Shown one piece after another: positions 44,817 through 53,599 of a stretch of 64,000 nt of DNA. The first letter of the stretch is position 1. Each line of letters begins with the position of its first letter. This DNA comes from an uncultured Oscillospiraceae bacterium (lineage in GTDB: Bacteria > Bacillota > Clostridia > Oscillospirales > Oscillospiraceae): the NCBI GenBank assembly GCA_910587285.1, contig CAJULM010000006.1, forward strand, positions 28,351 to 92,350, given 5' to 3'. Under the pieces are notes generated by a model. It did not search any database and had not been told where the DNA came from. It was given only the letters and a program-made list of their open reading frames with translations. A program made the position numbers and the translations under genes.

Positions 44817-45893
44817 ATGAAAATGACCTGGCGCTGGTACGGCGAGGGCAACGATCAGATCAAGCTGTCCGACATCAAGCAGATCCCGGGGGTGGAGGGC
44901 ATCGTCTGGGCGCTCCACGACAAGATGCCGGGGGAGGTGTGGCAGCCCGACGAGATCGCCGCCGTCAAGAAGCAGCTGGACGAGTACGGCTTCAACATGG
45001 ACGTGGTGGAGTCGGTGAACGTCCACGACGACATCAAGATCGGCCTTCCCACCCAGGATCAGTACATCGAGAATTACAAGCAGACCATCCGTAACTTGGC
45101 CCCCTTCGGGGTGAAGGTGATCTGCTACAACTTCATGCCCGTGTTCGACTGGACCCGCACCGACCTGTTCCACCCCGTGGGGGACGGCTCCACCGCCCTC
45201 TATTACGAGGCGGCGAAAATCAAGCAGGATCCCCGGGAGATGGCAGACTACGTCATGTCCTTCACGGAAAAGTACCACATGACCTTCCCCGGCTGGGAGC
45301 CGGAGCGGATGGCCAAGCTGGACGAGCTGTTTGAGAAGTACAAGGGCGTCACCAAGGAGAAGCTGTGGGCCAACTTCAAGTACTTCTTAGAGGCCATCAT
45401 GCCCACCTGCCATGAGTGCGACATCAAGATGGCGGTGCACATGGACGACCCCCCCTGGGACATCTTCGGCCTGCCCCGGCTGTTCACCGATGCCGCCGCG
45501 GTGGACTACTTCCTGAAACTGGTGGACGACCCCTATAACTGCCTGACCCTGTGCTCGGGCTCTCTGAACGCCAACCCGGACAACAACGTGGCGGACATCG
45601 TGCGCAAGCACACCGGCCGCATCGCCTTCGCCCACATCCGCAACGTAAAACACTTCCCCAACGGGGACTTCTCCGAGGCGGCCCACCGGGACTGCTGCGG
45701 CGACACCGGCATTCTGGACATCCTGAAAGCCTACCACGACGCGGGCTGGGAGGGCTACATCCGGCCCGACCACGGCCGCCACCTGTGGGGGGAGGGCCCC
45801 GGCACCGTGCGGCCCGGCTACGGCCTCTACGACCGGGCCCTGGGCGTCATGTATATGCTGGGGGTGTGGGACACCCTCGAGAGCGAAGCGTAG
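44817..45893 (+). CDS. uxuA: Mannonate dehydratase
   Basis: 358 residues with the UxuA hallmarks: MKMTWRWYGEGND start, GIVWALHD, ICYNFMPVFDWTRTDL, HMDDPPWDIFGLPR and FAHIRNVKHFP. It dehydrates D-mannonate to 2-keto-3-deoxygluconate using Mn2+/Fe2+ with His and Cys ligands (TLCSGSL region). It is the last intact gene of the run. Its normal partner, an SDR-type mannonate oxidoreductase, appears as a stump downstream. Uronate side chains (glucuronic or galacturonic) of the oligosaccharide are the likely source. Confidence 0.92.
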   Translation: MKMTWRWYGEGNDQIKLSDIKQIPGVEGIVWALHDKMPGEVWQPDEIAAVKKQLDEYGFNMDVVESVNVHDDIKIGLPTQDQYIENYKQTIRNLAPFGVKVICYNFMPVFDWTRTDLFHPVGDGSTALYYEAAKIKQDPREMADYVMSFTEKYHMTFPGWEPERMAKLDELFEKYKGVTKEKLWANFKYFLEAIMPTCHECDIKMAVHMDDPPWDIFGLPRLFTDAAAVDYFLKLVDDPYNCLTLCSGSLNANPDNNVADIVRKHTGRIAFAHIRNVKHFPNGDFSEAAHRDCCGDTGILDILKAYHDAGWEGYIRPDHGRHLWGEGPGTVRPGYGLYDRALGVMYMLGVWDTLESEA

Positions 45894-46016
45894 GCGCATA
45901 GGGGAGCTTGGAACGAAGCGAGGGCGAGCGATGGGGCCATAGGCCCCAGAGACCAGCCCGAGTCGGAGCGAAAGCGACCCGGCCATGCGCCCAACGCGCA
46001 GCTTGACAATGAAACG
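45880..46016. repeat. Extragenic repeat element, copy A (after uxuA)
   Basis: Begins within the uxuA stop region (GCGTAGGCGC) and includes GGGAGCTTGGAACGAAGCGA, a GTCGGAGCGAAAGCGA segment and CGCAGCTTGACAA. The same blocks recur at 54661-54990, 57147-57235 and 58706-58880. Confidence 0.7.
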
Positions 46017-46045
46017 GGCGTAAACCGTATGAGGAGGAATTACAA

Positions 46046-46225
46046 ATGCTTGATTTACCCTTGAATGTTGACTTTTCCGGCAAGGTGGTTGTCGTCACCG
46101 GCGCGGGCGGCGTGCTGTGCGGCGCCATGGCCCGGGCCTTCGCCCAGGCGGGGGCGAAAGTTGCCGCCCTGCCGCAGTCGATTTATTTGGAGGTTCCTTA
46201 TGCTCTGCCAGCCGAAATGATGTAA
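46046..46225 (+). pseudogene. Truncated SDR oxidoreductase (mannonate oxidoreductase-like N terminus)
   Basis: 59 codons with a strong GAGGAGG site. Residues 1-42 are a clean start of a short-chain dehydrogenase: FSGKVVVVTGAGGVLCGAMA (NAD-binding TGAGGxxxG) through AFAQAGAKVAAL. The expected acidic residue and the rest of the roughly 270-residue fold, including the YxxxK site, are missing. After about 46171 the frame reads unrelated residues to TAA. SDRs starting this way often sit next to uxuA and reduce fructuronate to mannonate, so a deletion has removed this step's gene here. Confidence 0.75.
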
Positions 46226-46238
46226 GGAGACAGAGGCA

Positions 46239-46446
46239 ATGAAAAACATATGCCACGGCATCGAATTTGGATCTGCCAGCATCAAGGCTGTCACCATCGG
46301 CAGCAGTTTCAAGCCAATTCCCTTCGGCGACTACACCTGAGCCAGCAGCGGCGGAGCTCACCATACTGTTTGACTTCAACATCCCCCAGCGGTGGAGCGT
46401 TGCCCGCCTCTATGTGGAGAGCGAGGAGCTGCTGGGCGGCGTGTAG
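46239..46446 (+). pseudogene. Remnant of an FGGY sugar kinase
   Basis: The ATG at 46239 opens MKNICHGIEFGSASIKAV, matching the start of the 40749 kinase (MEKLCLGIELGSTRIKAV), then TGA interrupts at 46338-46340 where the intact gene has Trp after GDYI. Further on, ELTILFDFNIPQRWSVARLY matches ELTALFGFNIPQRWSIAHLY of the same kinase (from about residue 105 there), with roughly 190 bases missing between. The nucleotide match is only moderate, so this is an old paralogue rather than a fresh copy. A TAG at 46444-46446 ends it. Confidence 0.75.
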
Positions 46447-46506
46447 ATGAATAACAACCGCGTAGGACAATCTAACCCCTTGCAGTTGCGTATAGGAACA
46501 GATGTC

Positions 46507-47211
46507 ATGAAACAGGATATCGTGCTTGTTTGCCGCAAAACCGAACACACTATCCATGTATGCGACTTCTTGCGCGATCATCACATTGACTCGGCTATAA
46601 TAGAAGATGCGGTGGATTTATGGGCAGGGCTGTCATCGTGCAACCCTGCCTTTTTATTGCTTGATTTTAGTAATAAAGGAAATGAAATCCTTTTCTCTCG
46701 ACTTTCTATCAGCGCCATGCGGCCATTGCCATACATCATTATCGCGGATGCCTTTCCCAATGGCGCAGCGCGGGCCGCTGTACTCAATCGCGGCGTGGAT
46801 GCCTGCGTGGAAACACCGCTGATTGCCGATGAGGTGCTGGCTGTTATCAACGCCGTTCTCCGCCGAGAACAGAGAATCGCACGGTTGAAGCTGGGCAGAA
46901 CGCTGACGCGCATAAAACACAAAGAGCTGGTTATTGATCCAATGTGCAGAACGGTGGAGATGCAAGAGAAGCCAATCCATCTGACTACCAAAGAATTTGA
47001 TGTTCTCCTTCTTTTGGCATCTAAAGCGGGGACAGCTTTGACCAAAGAGGAAATATACGAGACTGTATGGAATGCGAGCCGGGACTACATGGGTACCCAG
47101 GTATCCGATCACATTTTTACGCTTCGCCGGAAGCTGGGGCTGGACAAAAAAGATCAAACTTATATTCAGACTGTGTTCGGTGTGGGCTACCGTTTTTCCA
47201 CAAGTGAATAG
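46507..47211 (+). CDS. OmpR-type winged-helix response regulator (orphan)
   Basis: 234 residues: a receiver-like domain (about 1-115, with LLLDFSNKGNE supplying a candidate phosphoacceptor Asp) and a C-terminal winged helix (about 135-234: LTTKEFDVLLLLA, GTQVSDHIFTLRRKLG, IQTVFGVGYRF). No histidine kinase is adjacent. ATG 46507 is favoured by AGGAA upstream; an in-frame ATG at 46447 has no ribosome site. Base composition is more AT-rich than in the operon to its left, so it may belong to the integrative element on its right. Confidence 0.8.
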   Translation: MKQDIVLVCRKTEHTIHVCDFLRDHHIDSAIIEDAVDLWAGLSSCNPAFLLLDFSNKGNEILFSRLSISAMRPLPYIIIADAFPNGAARAAVLNRGVDACVETPLIADEVLAVINAVLRREQRIARLKLGRTLTRIKHKELVIDPMCRTVEMQEKPIHLTTKEFDVLLLLASKAGTALTKEEIYETVWNASRDYMGTQVSDHIFTLRRKLGLDKKDQTYIQTVFGVGYRFSTSE

Positions 47212-47540
47212 TACATATGCGTCAATCAAGTCGATTTGTGTCAATATTTGTCGAGCGATTCCAAAAAAATCCGAAAACTTTTTCACGTTTTGTTCTCATT
47301 TTCGGTATAAAATTACAGAATGTTACAAGATAAGGAAAGCACAGCGCAGGAGGTGGTCATCGTGCCCACTTATCAGAGCATAAATATCTGCTTTCGCACA
47401 ATGCGGGGCCCGCCCAAAGTAATATGCTCATTGACAGACGCAAATCGGTAATAACAGTCAGCTTTAGACCGACTCGGGATCCGTGCTGGTCTGACGGCAA
47501 CTGCTCCTATAGGGAAACTGTCTGAAAAGGATCTGAGAAA
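47212..47540 (+). other. 329-base intergenic region with a possible 29-codon ORF
   Basis: AT-rich. Near 47310 there is a -10-like TATAAA. At 47348-47356 a full AGGAGGTGG ribosome site precedes a GTG at 47362 that opens 29 codons ending TAA at 47449-47451 (VPTYQSINICFRTMRG start). No other feature was found. Confidence 0.35.
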
Positions 47541-48056
47541 ATGAACGTAGAAACCAAGACGTATGTGATTGGTCTGCTGGAATCATACCAAAAGCGATCC
47601 AAGCAGATTGAGCTTCTGCACTATGAATTGTCCCATCCGGCCCGCGTTTCAGAAAATGAAATTATTGGAGCATTGGCCTTGGCGCACGGAGATGGTGAAA
47701 AGGGGCATCCAGGAGGTCATGCCTCCGACAAAACCCTTTACATTGCGCTCAACTACCAGGCGCGAGCTAATCACGTGAATAGCGATACCGCGGAAGAAGT
47801 TGTCGGGCAGCTTGTGACGCTGGAGCGGGAACAGGAGCGGCTGAACTATTATGTGTCCCTTTTGAACCCTCGTCATGCGGAACTGCTGAAGTTGCTCTAT
47901 TTTGAAGGCTATTCCCAAGAAGAATGCGCAAAAAAACTGGAAATCGCCACCCGTACTGTGCGGCGAATTAAGGATGACGCTATTGAGGAATTGACGGAGA
48001 TGTATTCCTTCACAGGGGAAATTGCAAATAAAAAATATCCTGAAGATGTCCAATAA
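47541..48056 (+). CDS. Sigma-70 region-4-like / ArpU-type regulator
   Basis: 171 residues. The N-terminal half is helical (EIELLHYELSHPAR-like segments). The C-terminal part has a helix-turn-helix typical of sigma-70 region 4 and phage late regulators: HAELLKLLYFEGYSQEECAKKLEIATRTVRRIKDDAIEEL (given here only as the landmark from about residue 112). Such small proteins occur in phages and integrative elements of Firmicutes. ATG with AAGGA upstream. It lies upstream of xis and int and likely regulates them. Confidence 0.65.
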   Translation: MNVETKTYVIGLLESYQKRSKQIELLHYELSHPARVSENEIIGALALAHGDGEKGHPGGHASDKTLYIALNYQARANHVNSDTAEEVVGQLVTLEREQERLNYYVSLLNPRHAELLKLLYFEGYSQEECAKKLEIATRTVRRIKDDAIEELTEMYSFTGEIANKKYPEDVQ

Positions 48057-48096
48057 ATTTCCGGGTATTGTCCGCAAATTGTCCGCCACATGGTAC

Positions 48097-48126
48097 TTGC
48101 AATGTCCATTTACTCTGTGGTATGAT
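48097..48126 (+). promoter_or_regulatory. Candidate promoter of the excisionase gene
   Basis: -35 TTGCAA (48097-48102), 18-base spacer, -10 TATGAT (48121-48126). The hairpin at 48143-48180 would be within the leader of the resulting transcript. Confidence 0.45.
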
Positions 48127-48142
48127 TAAGCTGTCAAAAAAA

Positions 48143-48180
48143 GGAGATGCCTCCTGGAGTCCAGGGGGCATCTCCCTTTT
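48143..48180 (+). terminator. Hairpin with T-tail upstream of xis
   Basis: 15-base arms (48143-48157 and 48161-48175) with one mismatch and a three-base loop, followed by CTTTT. It could terminate transcripts from 47541 or attenuate xis expression. Confidence 0.65.
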
Positions 48181-48203
48181 ACGTCAAAGGAGGTGTTGAT
48201 GTG

Positions 48204-48431
48204 ATGCGGACAAGAACAATCCGCGAAGCGGCGGCATACTTCCGGGAGTCAGACCCACAAACCTGCCTGACTGAAACCGCCATCCGAAGGCTGATCTCCT
48301 CTGGAGCCGTGCCGTGCGCTCGGGTAGGACGCAAATACCTTGTTACGGTGGAGGCGTTGGAGGCCTATCTCTCGGGAAACTGCCAGCCTACGGCCCAGGC
48401 GAAACCCGATAAGGTGTGGAAAATCAAATAA
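48204..48431 (+). CDS. Excisionase-like MerR-type helix-turn-helix protein
   Basis: 75 residues. TIREAAAYFRE, then TETAIRRLISSGAVPCARVGRKYLVT is the winged-helix pattern of Xis/MerR-type excisionases (TxxEAAxxLxVS...IPxxRVGRxxRI). AAAGGAGGTG precedes the ATG at 48204. Adjacent to a tyrosine integrase, the normal partner for element excision. Confidence 0.78.
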   Translation: MRTRTIREAAAYFRESDPQTCLTETAIRRLISSGAVPCARVGRKYLVTVEALEAYLSGNCQPTAQAKPDKVWKIK

Positions 48432-48476
48432 ACCGTTTTTCGGCGTGAGGAAATAAAATTAAACCTTTGTAACCCC

Positions 48477-48505
48477 TTGTGATTTGCAAATATTCACTCT
48501 ATAAT
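48477..48505 (+). promoter_or_regulatory. Promoter of the integrase gene
   Basis: -35 TTGTGA (48477-48482), 17-base spacer, -10 TATAAT (48500-48505). The -35 overlaps ACCCCTTGTG (48472-48481), which reappears inverted just after the integrase stop. Confidence 0.6.
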
Positions 48506-48548
48506 AAAGGTACTGTATCGCAAGGCGTTATTGAAAGGAGAACGCCAA

Positions 48549-49619
48549 ATGGCAAAGACAGCAACGAAGAAGAAGTACAACTACTTAACCAAAGCACTCC
48601 AACTCCCGGACGGTACCCGAAAATACATCCGAGCCAAGACCCAGGCGGAGCTGGACGAAAAGGTTCTGAAAGCCCAGATCCTGGTCAACTCAGGCGTGGA
48701 TATTTGCAGTGAGGAGACCTTCGGCCATTTCGCCCAGATGTGGTACGATCTCTACAAAAAGCCCAATCTGCGCGAGAACAGTCTCAACGCAATCAAGTAC
48801 GTCTTGAACCAGCACATCCTGCCGTTCATTGGTGGATATCGCTTGCGGGATATCACCCCTATGCAGATCCAGGCCATCATGGCCTCGCTGTCCAACAAGA
48901 GCAATTCCCTCCAATCCAAGGTCTTGATCCATTTGCGCAGCATTTTCAAGGCTGCGCAGGAAAATGGACTGGTGGCGAAATCCCCCGTGAGCAGTATGCT
49001 GAAGCCCGGAGGCCGTAAAACCGCCGAGAAGGTGGCTCTCGCACCCCAGGAGACCCGTCTGCTGGTGGAAAGGGTAAATAACCCCAGGGCCCATACCTTC
49101 CTGCTGATCGCGCTCCATACGGGGATGCGCAGGGGCGAGATTTTGGGCCTCATGTGGGAGGACATCGATTTTAAGCAGCGGATCGTCCACGTCAGGCACA
49201 ACGCCATCTTGGGCAAGGGGGAGACCTCCATCCACGACACGCTGAAGACTGACGCGGGGCGGCGGGATATCCCCCTCACCGATGAGCTGGAGGCGTGGCT
49301 GGCGAAGTACAAGAAGCGCAGCCACTCCAGGTTTGTGCTGGCCATGCAGAACGGCAAGCCGCTCACCCAGTCTGCCTACAAGAGTATGTGGAAGCTGGTG
49401 GAGCGGGAGCTGCCCGACACTCATGTGACGGCCCACGTCCTCCGCCACACCTATGTCACCCGGCTGTTTGAGGCGGGGCTGGACATCAAGGAGATCCAGT
49501 ACCTGGCGGGCCACAGCACCGTGGACATGACCCTCCGGGTATACACCCATTACGACCGGCGCTCCCGGGAAGGGAAGACCGCCGAGAAAGTGAGAGAAGC
49601 TATGCGGGAAAACGCGTGA
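48549..49619 (+). CDS. int: Tyrosine recombinase/integrase
   Basis: 356 residues. An N-terminal arm-binding domain (KKKYNYLTKALQLPDGTRKYIRAKT), SAM-like core-binding domain (about 60-150), and catalytic domain with Arg194 in HTGMRRGE, His296 and Arg299 in HVLRHTYVTRLF, His in GHST and Tyr332 in RVYTHYD, so the active site is complete. ATG 48549 behind GAAAGGAG. Located upstream of three tRNA genes, a common attachment target. Resembles Tn916/ICE-type integrases. Confidence 0.9.
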   Translation: MAKTATKKKYNYLTKALQLPDGTRKYIRAKTQAELDEKVLKAQILVNSGVDICSEETFGHFAQMWYDLYKKPNLRENSLNAIKYVLNQHILPFIGGYRLRDITPMQIQAIMASLSNKSNSLQSKVLIHLRSIFKAAQENGLVAKSPVSSMLKPGGRKTAEKVALAPQETRLLVERVNNPRAHTFLLIALHTGMRRGEILGLMWEDIDFKQRIVHVRHNAILGKGETSIHDTLKTDAGRRDIPLTDELEAWLAKYKKRSHSRFVLAMQNGKPLTQSAYKSMWKLVERELPDTHVTAHVLRHTYVTRLFEAGLDIKEIQYLAGHSTVDMTLRVYTHYDRRSREGKTAEKVREAMRENA

Positions 49620-49656
49620 CACAAGGGGTCAAAAAAATTTGCAACAGATTTGCAAC
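49620..49656. repeat. Possible integrase arm-site repeats after int
   Basis: CACAAGGGGT (49620-49629) is the inverted copy of ACCCCTTGTG at 48472-48481. TTTGCAAC occurs at 49638-49645 and 49649-49656, 11 bases apart, and TTTGCAA again at 48483-48489. Short repeats flanking int are typical of integrase arm sites. Confidence 0.4.
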
Positions 49657-49737
49657 AACGTGCCCCCAAATGACCCGAAAATATCCTAAATTATGGGAAA
49701 TAAGGCGGTTCCAAACAGCCCTCGAAAGCAAAGCGAA

Positions 49738-49768
49738 AACCCCTCAAACCGTTGCGGTTCAAGGGGTT
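49738..49768 (-). terminator. Intrinsic terminator of the tRNA cluster
   Basis: On the minus strand a 14-base stem with one wobble or mismatch (arms 49768-49755 and 49751-49738) and a 3-base loop is followed by TTCGCTTTG. It lies just after tRNA-Val. Confidence 0.65.
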
Positions 49769-49773
49769 TCGGC

Positions 49774-49849
49774 TGGTGGAGACTACAGAACTCGAATCTG
49801 TGACCTCTTGCGTGTGAAGCAAGCGCTCTACCGGCTGAGCTAAGCCTCC
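49774..49849 (-). tRNA. tRNA-Val (CAC)
   Basis: 76 bases with encoded CCA. Acceptor GGAGGCT/AGTCTCC; D-loop AGCTCAGCCGGTAGAG; anticodon stem CTTGC/GCAAG with loop TTCACAC, anticodon CAC; T-loop TTCGAGT. It is the tRNA nearest the integrase. Confidence 0.92.
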
Positions 49850-49853
49850 ATAT

Positions 49854-49928
49854 TGGTGACCCGGACGGGAATCGAACCCGTGTTACCGCCGTGAAAGGGC
49901 GGTGTCTTAGCCGCTTGACCACCGGGCC
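49854..49928 (-). tRNA. tRNA-Glu (TTC)
   Basis: 75 bases with encoded CCA. Acceptor GGCCCGG/CCGGGTC; anticodon stem CCGCC/GGCGG with loop CTTTCAC, anticodon TTC; T-loop TTCGATT. Four bases separate it from tRNA-Val. Confidence 0.93.
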
Positions 49929-49962
49929 GCGGATGCCCAAGGTGGGCGGAGTCAGAGAGGCT

Positions 49963-49994
49963 CCTGAAGAAGCGGCCAGAGCCGCTTCTTCAGG
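49963..49994. repeat. Perfect hairpin between tRNA-Met and tRNA-Glu
   Basis: 14-base arms CCTGAAGAAGCGGC and complement (49963-49976, 49981-49994) with a four-base loop. It lies within the tRNA cluster spacer and could be a processing signal. Confidence 0.7.
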
Positions 49995-49997
49995 AAA

Positions 49998-50074
49998 TGG
50001 TAGCGGCGACTGGATTCGAACCGGTGACAACTCGGGTATGAACCGAGTGCTCTAGCCAACTGAGCTACGCCGCC
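49998..50074 (-). tRNA. tRNA-Met (CAT), elongator type
   Basis: 77 bases with encoded CCA. Acceptor GGCGGCG/CGCCGCT; anticodon stem CTCGG/CCGAG with loop TTCATAC, anticodon CAT; T-loop TTCGAAT. CAT could also be an Ile tRNA with lysidine; the body favours Met but this is not settled by eye. Confidence 0.88.
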
Positions 50075-50154
50075 ATACGTGCCGCCCTCACAGGGCAAGA
50101 GTTAGTGTACCCTATTTTGAGAGAATTGTCAACCTTTTTTTGCAGAAAAAGAAG

Positions 50155-50186
50155 AAAAATCCGGGAGCGGCTGCCTCCGGATTTTT
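50155..50186 (-). terminator. Terminator of the LTA-synthase-like gene
   Basis: Arms AAAAATCCGGGAG (50155-50167) and CTCCGGATTTTT (50175-50186), T-rich at both ends. Lies 12 bases beyond the minus-strand stop codon. Confidence 0.7.
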
Positions 50187-50197
50187 CGATGGAGATT

Positions 50198-52054
50198 TCA
50201 AGGGATAAAATGGTGGGTTCGATAGTATTCCAGACAGCGGAATCGGTGCAGTATTTCCCCCTGACGCTGGGTCGGCTCGCGCAGCAGCTGGCCGTCAGCG
50301 GTGAGGCAGGCGCCCTGGTTGTGGATTACGGGCAGTTCTCTCCGGCACTCCCGCGCCGCCTGCATATAGGCGCTCCCCTGCCAGCCCAGCTGCTCAAAAA
50401 GCACGTCCATCAAAAAGCAGGGGGAGATGTCTGGGCCCTCTCCCACCAACTCGGTGCCCAGCGCGGCTTTTGCCGCGTCATTGCCCCAGATCAGGTAGCT
50501 GGTGGACCAGTAGTTGTAAAAGCCGTCCCGGGTGTCCTGGTCTAAGGTGATGCCCAGGGCGTCGTAGACAGAATTGCCGTTGCCCAGCCAGGGCTTGTGG
50601 TCGCCGAACACCACCAGTACGATGGGTTCATCCGACGCGCGTAGCTGCTCCACCATGTCGGACAGGAAGCTCTGGGTGCTTTTCACAGAACCCAGGTAGT
50701 TGGACAGGATATATCGGGATTGATCGTCCAGCTCGTAGTTGGCGATATAGTCCTCCGCCTCTCCCCACCAGCACTCATAATCGCCGTAAGGCCCGTGCCC
50801 CTGATAGGATACGGAAAAGGAGAACACCGGCGTATCTTCCTGGACCTGCTTGAGAAGGTCGGCGGTGAGCTGGGGGAAGAACGTATAGTCCCAGGGGATG
50901 TCGTCCTCGGGAAAGGCCTGATAAAAGTTTTCAATGAAGTGGTACTGGTCGAAGCCCAGGTAGGAGTTCACGTTGACCCGGTTGTAAAACCAGTTGTTGG
51001 AGGGATGGTAGCCCGTGGCGCTGTAGCCCTGGTCCTTGAGATACCAAACGTAGGACGAGGTCTGGCTGCGATAGTTGATGTTGGCGGGGGCCATGCCGGT
51101 GAGAAAGGCCCGCTCGGTGTCCACGGTGCCGCCGGCGAAGATGTTGGTGAGCAGCCGGCCGGAATAGCTCTCCGCCTCCAAGGCGTGATAGTCGGCATAC
51201 ACGTCCTGCTGGAACTCGATCTGGTCGTAGACGGACAGGTCGGCAAAGGACTCCAGCATAATGCCCACAATGTTTACCTTTTTGTCCTCCGGGATGTCTG
51301 CGCTTTCGTAATGGGAGAGAAGCTGAGCGGTTTCCCGCTCAGAATAGCCTTTAGGTTGGCTGGGCAGAGCGTCCTTGACGCTGTGGAGGAAGGGATAGAG
51401 CAGCCCGCGGGAGACATATTGCTGAGTGCTGGACCACTGGTTGATGTGGCTGGAGCCGGCGTTGGCTGCGTATACGCCGTCGTTTCCATAGACCGGGATG
51501 AGCGCCAACCCCGCGGCCAACGCCCCGGCGGCGGCGAGCGCGCGAAAACGCCCGAGGGGTTTTCCCCGGGCCAGCAATGCCAGCAGCGCCAGAAGGACCG
51601 CCGTACAGGCCAGGCAGGCGGCCATTTTAGAGGACAGGAACAGCTGGTATTTTCCGGCCATTTGCCCCGCCTCGCCCAAGATCAGCAGGTCGGAGGCGAT
51701 AACGGGGTCGTCCCGGAAGGCAAGCTTGTAATAGTTGCCGAAGGACAACCCCAGCACCGGCAGGGCGGTGAGCAGGAAGGCCAGCCACGTCCGGCCGGCG
51801 ATACCGTAGAGCAGCACGGCCAAGACCACTGGGGGCAGCAGATTCAGCGCTACCAGGGCGGGGCGGCGGAAATAGTCGAAAAACAGCTCCCAGCCGTAGG
51901 GGCCGGGGGCCAGTGTCAGGCTGAGCAGCCCCAGGACCGCCGCCGACCCGGCCAGCAGCAGGGCGTTCCACAGCCAAAAAACCGTCCTGCGGCGCTTGGA
52001 ACAGCCGTCCTCCGGCCGCGTTTGGAACAGGAAGCAGGAAAAAATATGTTTCAT
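50198..52054 (-). CDS. LTA-synthase family membrane sulfatase-fold transferase
   Basis: 618 residues. Five hydrophobic helices in the first about 210 residues, then an extracellular sulfatase-fold domain. Metal and catalytic candidates: Glu268 (IMLESFAD), Thr310 in GGTVDTERAF (nucleophile position in LtaS), His in YQGHGPYG, and Asp485/His486 in VVFGDHKP. LtaS-type enzymes polymerise glycerol phosphate from phosphatidylglycerol; relatives transfer phosphoethanolamine or phosphoglycerol to other glycans. An extended -10 (TGTTATACT, 52128-52120) precedes it. Monocistronic between terminators. Confidence 0.87.
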   Translation of the reverse strand: MKHIFSCFLFQTRPEDGCSKRRRTVFWLWNALLLAGSAAVLGLLSLTLAPGPYGWELFFDYFRRPALVALNLLPPVVLAVLLYGIAGRTWLAFLLTALPVLGLSFGNYYKLAFRDDPVIASDLLILGEAGQMAGKYQLFLSSKMAACLACTAVLLALLALLARGKPLGRFRALAAAGALAAGLALIPVYGNDGVYAANAGSSHINQWSSTQQYVSRGLLYPFLHSVKDALPSQPKGYSERETAQLLSHYESADIPEDKKVNIVGIMLESFADLSVYDQIEFQQDVYADYHALEAESYSGRLLTNIFAGGTVDTERAFLTGMAPANINYRSQTSSYVWYLKDQGYSATGYHPSNNWFYNRVNVNSYLGFDQYHFIENFYQAFPEDDIPWDYTFFPQLTADLLKQVQEDTPVFSFSVSYQGHGPYGDYECWWGEAEDYIANYELDDQSRYILSNYLGSVKSTQSFLSDMVEQLRASDEPIVLVVFGDHKPWLGNGNSVYDALGITLDQDTRDGFYNYWSTSYLIWGNDAAKAALGTELVGEGPDISPCFLMDVLFEQLGWQGSAYMQAARECRRELPVIHNQGACLTADGQLLREPTQRQGEILHRFRCLEYYRTHHFIP

Positions 52055-52131
52055 GAGTGGTCTCCTAATTCTTGGTAATCACAGCGTCCGGGGGCAGACG
52101 AGAGGTTGACGCCCTGCATAGTATAACACAA

Positions 52132-52157
52132 CTGCCCCCGGAGTGCACCGGGGGCAG
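52132..52157 (-). terminator. Terminator of glycyl-tRNA synthetase gene
   Basis: Ten-base arms CTGCCCCCGG/CCGGGGGCAG with a 6-base loop, followed on the minus strand by TTGTGTT. The -10 box of the next gene overlaps this tail. Confidence 0.7.
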
Positions 52158-52175
52158 CCGCTTTTTCAACAAATT

Positions 52176-53573
<1,398 letters not shown>

Positions 53574-53599
53574 CTTGACACTCCTTTTTCATGTTACTT

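Noticed and set aside
46447..46506. Longer start for the orphan response regulator at 46447
   Set aside because: No ribosome site at proper distance and the extra 20 residues do not look like a receiver domain; ATG 46507 is better placed.
49616..49843. 75-codon frame running into tRNA-Val
   Set aside because: It overlaps the terminator and tRNA and has no ribosome site.
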